From positions 1 to 7,224 of the forward strand of contig WLLG01000104.1 of NCBI GenBank assembly GCA_009700815.1: 7,224 nt of DNA, written 5' to 3'. This document shows positions 6,156 through 7,224 of this stretch, in pieces. Under the pieces are notes generated by a model that searched no databases, was not told where the DNA came from, and saw only the letters and a list, made by a program, of their open reading frames with translations. The position numbers and the translations under genes are program-made. The DNA is from Actinomycetota bacterium. Its GTDB lineage: Bacteria > Actinomycetota > Acidimicrobiia > Acidimicrobiales > Microtrichaceae. Positions within the stretch are counted from its first letter, which is position 1, and each line of letters opens with the position of its first letter.

Positions 6156-6206
6156 GCGTCTGGGGCGGTTTTTCGACACATACTGTCGATTTTGCGCTCC
6201 AGACGA
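6156..6206. repeat. Palindromic repeat family, copy 2
   Basis: This copy starts 13 bp after the S16 protease stop codon. The outer stem CGTCTGGGGCG (6157-6167) pairs with CGCTCCAGACG (6195-6205); the A-to-G change at 6164 leaves a G-U pair in plus-strand RNA. It has the same G-TTTT / TTTT-G internal loop, inner TCGACA/TGTCGA stem and CATAC loop as copy 1, in the same orientation. It may act as a transcript-end or mRNA-stabilising hairpin between this gene and the next. Confidence 0.92.
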
Positions 6207-6228
6207 GTGGGACAGTAACAATGAGGCG

Positions 6229-6906
6229 GTGACGAGACTTACTACCATTCTGCTTCTCCTGGGACTCCTAGCAGCCGGGTCCAGTGCTTGCTCCAGTGGA
6301 GAGGCTGACAGTGCGCCTACCACCACCGAGAGCGGCAAAACCGAGGCTACGCAAGCCGAAGTCATGGCCTCTGATATCCCGGTGGCCTACACACCCACTG
6401 GCGGGTACGGCCAGAACTTTCCTGCCCCGGTGCTCGCCACATGCACAGAGCCCCTCGCTGAGGGTGCACCTGACATGCGGGGAATGTGGCAAGCCGTGGC
6501 CGCCGAAAAGGATGGGGTCCCCCTGCCCCCGGATAGCAAAAGTCTCAGCACATTTCAGCGGATCGAGCAGTGTGGCGATCGGGTGACCATCACGGCGGGT
6601 GGCATCGTCCACGACATGCGCGCCGACGGGACTGAGCTAAACGGTGTGCACGACGTGGCTGAGTTCGACTACTCAACCCCTGTGAACGTGGTGGCGAGCT
6701 TTGAAAACGGAGTACACGTTCTTCGCCCCATCGGAACACCACTCGAAGTGACGCGTGAACGCAGCGGCGAGCAACTCATCTGGAACTACCTCGGGACCAA
6801 GATCACCCTTGAACGGATCGGCGAAGCAGATGCTCCCCCGCCCTCGATGAGCACCGAATCGACTCCTACTACCCCGCCGACTTCGGCAGGTAGCGGCCCG
6901 AACTAG
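6229..6906 (+). CDS. Putative lipoprotein of unknown function
   Basis: A 225-residue protein starting at GTG. The N-terminus M-T-R-L-T-T, then a leucine-rich core (7-16), ends G-S-S-A-C with Cys21 as the likely lipidated residue. A Ser/Thr/Glu-rich spacer (22-50) follows. Next is one compact domain (~70-200) with an R-G-M-W-Q-A-V start, two Cys (C72 and C115 region) and alternating beta-type strands, suggesting a small beta-barrel or sandwich; I do not recognise the family. The last ~25 residues are a low-complexity Pro/Ser/Thr tail. The start is weakly supported: AGG lies only 2 nt before the GTG, but no other in-frame start keeps a signal peptide. A three-codon frame ATG-AGG-CGG-TGA (6221-6232) overlaps the start. 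The gene follows the S16 protease gene by 85 bp and is flanked on both sides by copies of the palindromic repeat. A role beside the external protease is conjecture. Confidence 0.75.
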   Translation: MTRLTTILLLLGLLAAGSSACSSGEADSAPTTTESGKTEATQAEVMASDIPVAYTPTGGYGQNFPAPVLATCTEPLAEGAPDMRGMWQAVAAEKDGVPLPPDSKSLSTFQRIEQCGDRVTITAGGIVHDMRADGTELNGVHDVAEFDYSTPVNVVASFENGVHVLRPIGTPLEVTRERSGEQLIWNYLGTKITLERIGEADAPPPSMSTESTPTTPPTSAGSGPN

Positions 6907-6951
6907 TAGTTAGCCATTCTGGATCCCTGCGATACCGGAACCGGAGCAAAT

Positions 6952-7004
6952 CGCGTCTGGAGCGCTTTTTCGACACATACTGTCGATTTTCCGCTCCAGA
7001 CGCG
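6952..7004. repeat. Palindromic repeat family, copy 3 (longest arms)
   Basis: The outer arms CGCGTCTGGAGCG (6952-6964) and CGCTCCAGACGCG (6992-7004) form a perfect 13-bp stem. The internal loop is C-TTTT opposite TTTT-C; copies 1 and 2 have G and G at these positions. The inner stem and CATAC loop are identical to the other copies, and the orientation is the same. It lies 45 bp after the lipoprotein stop codon and 132 bp before the next start. The rest of the 6907-7136 gap shows no convincing promoter or terminator. Confidence 0.93.
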
Positions 7005-7125
7005 CCTGCAGCAACGTGACATTGCCTAGCCGGCACACTGTCCGGTCCGAGCAACCTCTAGCCTGAGCCGGGTGCCAAGCTAGCCATGTTGAGACGAAGG
7101 CTCCTGAGTGGAGTTTCGAAAAGCA

Positions 7126-7130
7126 AGGGA
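7126..7130 (+). promoter_or_regulatory. Shine-Dalgarno site for the gene leaving the window
   Basis: AGGGA lies 6 nt before the ATG at 7137. This is better than anything before the alternative in-frame ATG at 7086. Confidence 0.6.
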
Positions 7131-7136
7131 CCACAA

Positions 7137-7224
7137 ATGACAGACCATGGCCTTCAAGGCGAGCAGCTAGAGGAGTCCAGGGCCCGCAGGGACGCACTCG
7201 CCGCGCAGTACCTGAAGGCTTCAA
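7137..7224 (+). CDS. Start of an unidentified gene, 3'-truncated by the window edge
   Basis: Twenty-nine complete codons from an ATG with a good AGGGA ribosome site; the frame is open to the window end. The visible peptide begins M-T-D-H-G-L-Q-G-E-Q and continues as a charged, probably helical E-E-S-R-A-R-R-D-A-L-A-A-Q-Y-L-K. There is no signal peptide, so it is probably cytoplasmic. The frame also extends upstream to an ATG at 7086 (M-L-R-R-R-L-L...), which lacks a well-spaced ribosome site. Too little is present to name a family. Confidence 0.6.
   Translation, partial: MTDHGLQGEQLEESRARRDALAAQYLKAS

Noticed and set aside
6156..7004. Palindrome copies 2 and 3 as plain rho-independent terminators
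   Set aside because: The only T-run after a stem is the TTTT inside the outer stem, following a weak 6-bp inner stem; nothing T-rich follows the outer stem. Copy 1 also sits between divergent starts, where no transcript ends. Termination may be a side effect but does not explain the family.
4072..7004. CRISPR-like array from the three identical repeats
   Set aside because: Repeats are 0.8-2 kb apart with genes between them, not separated by short unique spacers, and no cas gene is present.
6910..7224. Minus-strand frame of about 104 codons at the window end
   Set aside because: It is antisense to palindrome copy 3 and to the well-supported start at 7137, and has no recognisable motif.

Overview
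The window looks like chromosomal DNA from a moderately GC-rich actinobacterium. An Acidimicrobiia/Ilumatobacter-like lineage is my best guess, but this is inference only. The reasons are a secreted cutinase-like lipoprotein with the CxxxDxxC active-site loop, several short alanine-rich lipoproteins, an Ig-like secreted domain of a kind common in environmental actinobacteria, mixed ATG/GTG starts and AGG/GGAAG-type ribosome binding sites. I saw no rRNA, tRNA, CRISPR array, transposase, integrase or phage gene.

Layout. Positions 1-1232 (+) hold the 3' part of a PCMH/BBE-type FAD-linked oxidoreductase, entering the window at its flavin-attachment His. Positions 1233-1503 are a non-coding gap packed with three successive inverted repeats, the last a 45-bp composite palindrome. 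Positions 1504-2112 (+) encode a small lipoprotein with one Ig-like domain, closed by a strong intrinsic terminator at 2134-2173. On the minus strand follow a cutinase-like alpha/beta-hydrolase lipoprotein (2265-3209) and, upstream of it in its reading direction, a metallo-beta-lactamase-fold hydrolase (3283-4041). Divergently transcribed is a 660-residue membrane-anchored, extracytoplasmic Lon-type (S16) Ser/Lys protease without an ATPase (4161-6143). It carries a tandem hexapeptide linker and a long helical C-terminal region. Then come an unrecognised lipoprotein (6229-6906) and the first 29 codons of another gene (7137-7224).

The most unusual content is non-coding. Three nearly identical palindromes of about 50 bp sit in three consecutive intergenic gaps (4072-4123, 6156-6206, 6952-7004), all in the same orientation, on both sides of the S16 protease gene and of the following lipoprotein gene. 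Each has a 10-13 bp outer stem, a symmetric 5x5 internal loop made of T4 opposed to T4 plus one G/G or C/C mismatch, and an inner 6-bp hairpin with loop CATAC. The inner 25 bases are identical in all copies. This looks like a dispersed REP/BIME-like family. The palindrome at 1366-1410 has the same stem / internal-loop / hairpin plan but an unrelated sequence.

Functional theme: four of the seven genes are predicted to act at or outside the cytoplasmic membrane (three lipoproteins and the anchored protease), so this is an envelope/secretion-flavoured neighbourhood. No single pathway links the genes. The only likely operon pairs are the MBL hydrolase with the cutinase-like gene (73-bp gap, though a promoter candidate lies in it) and the S16 protease with its downstream lipoprotein gene.
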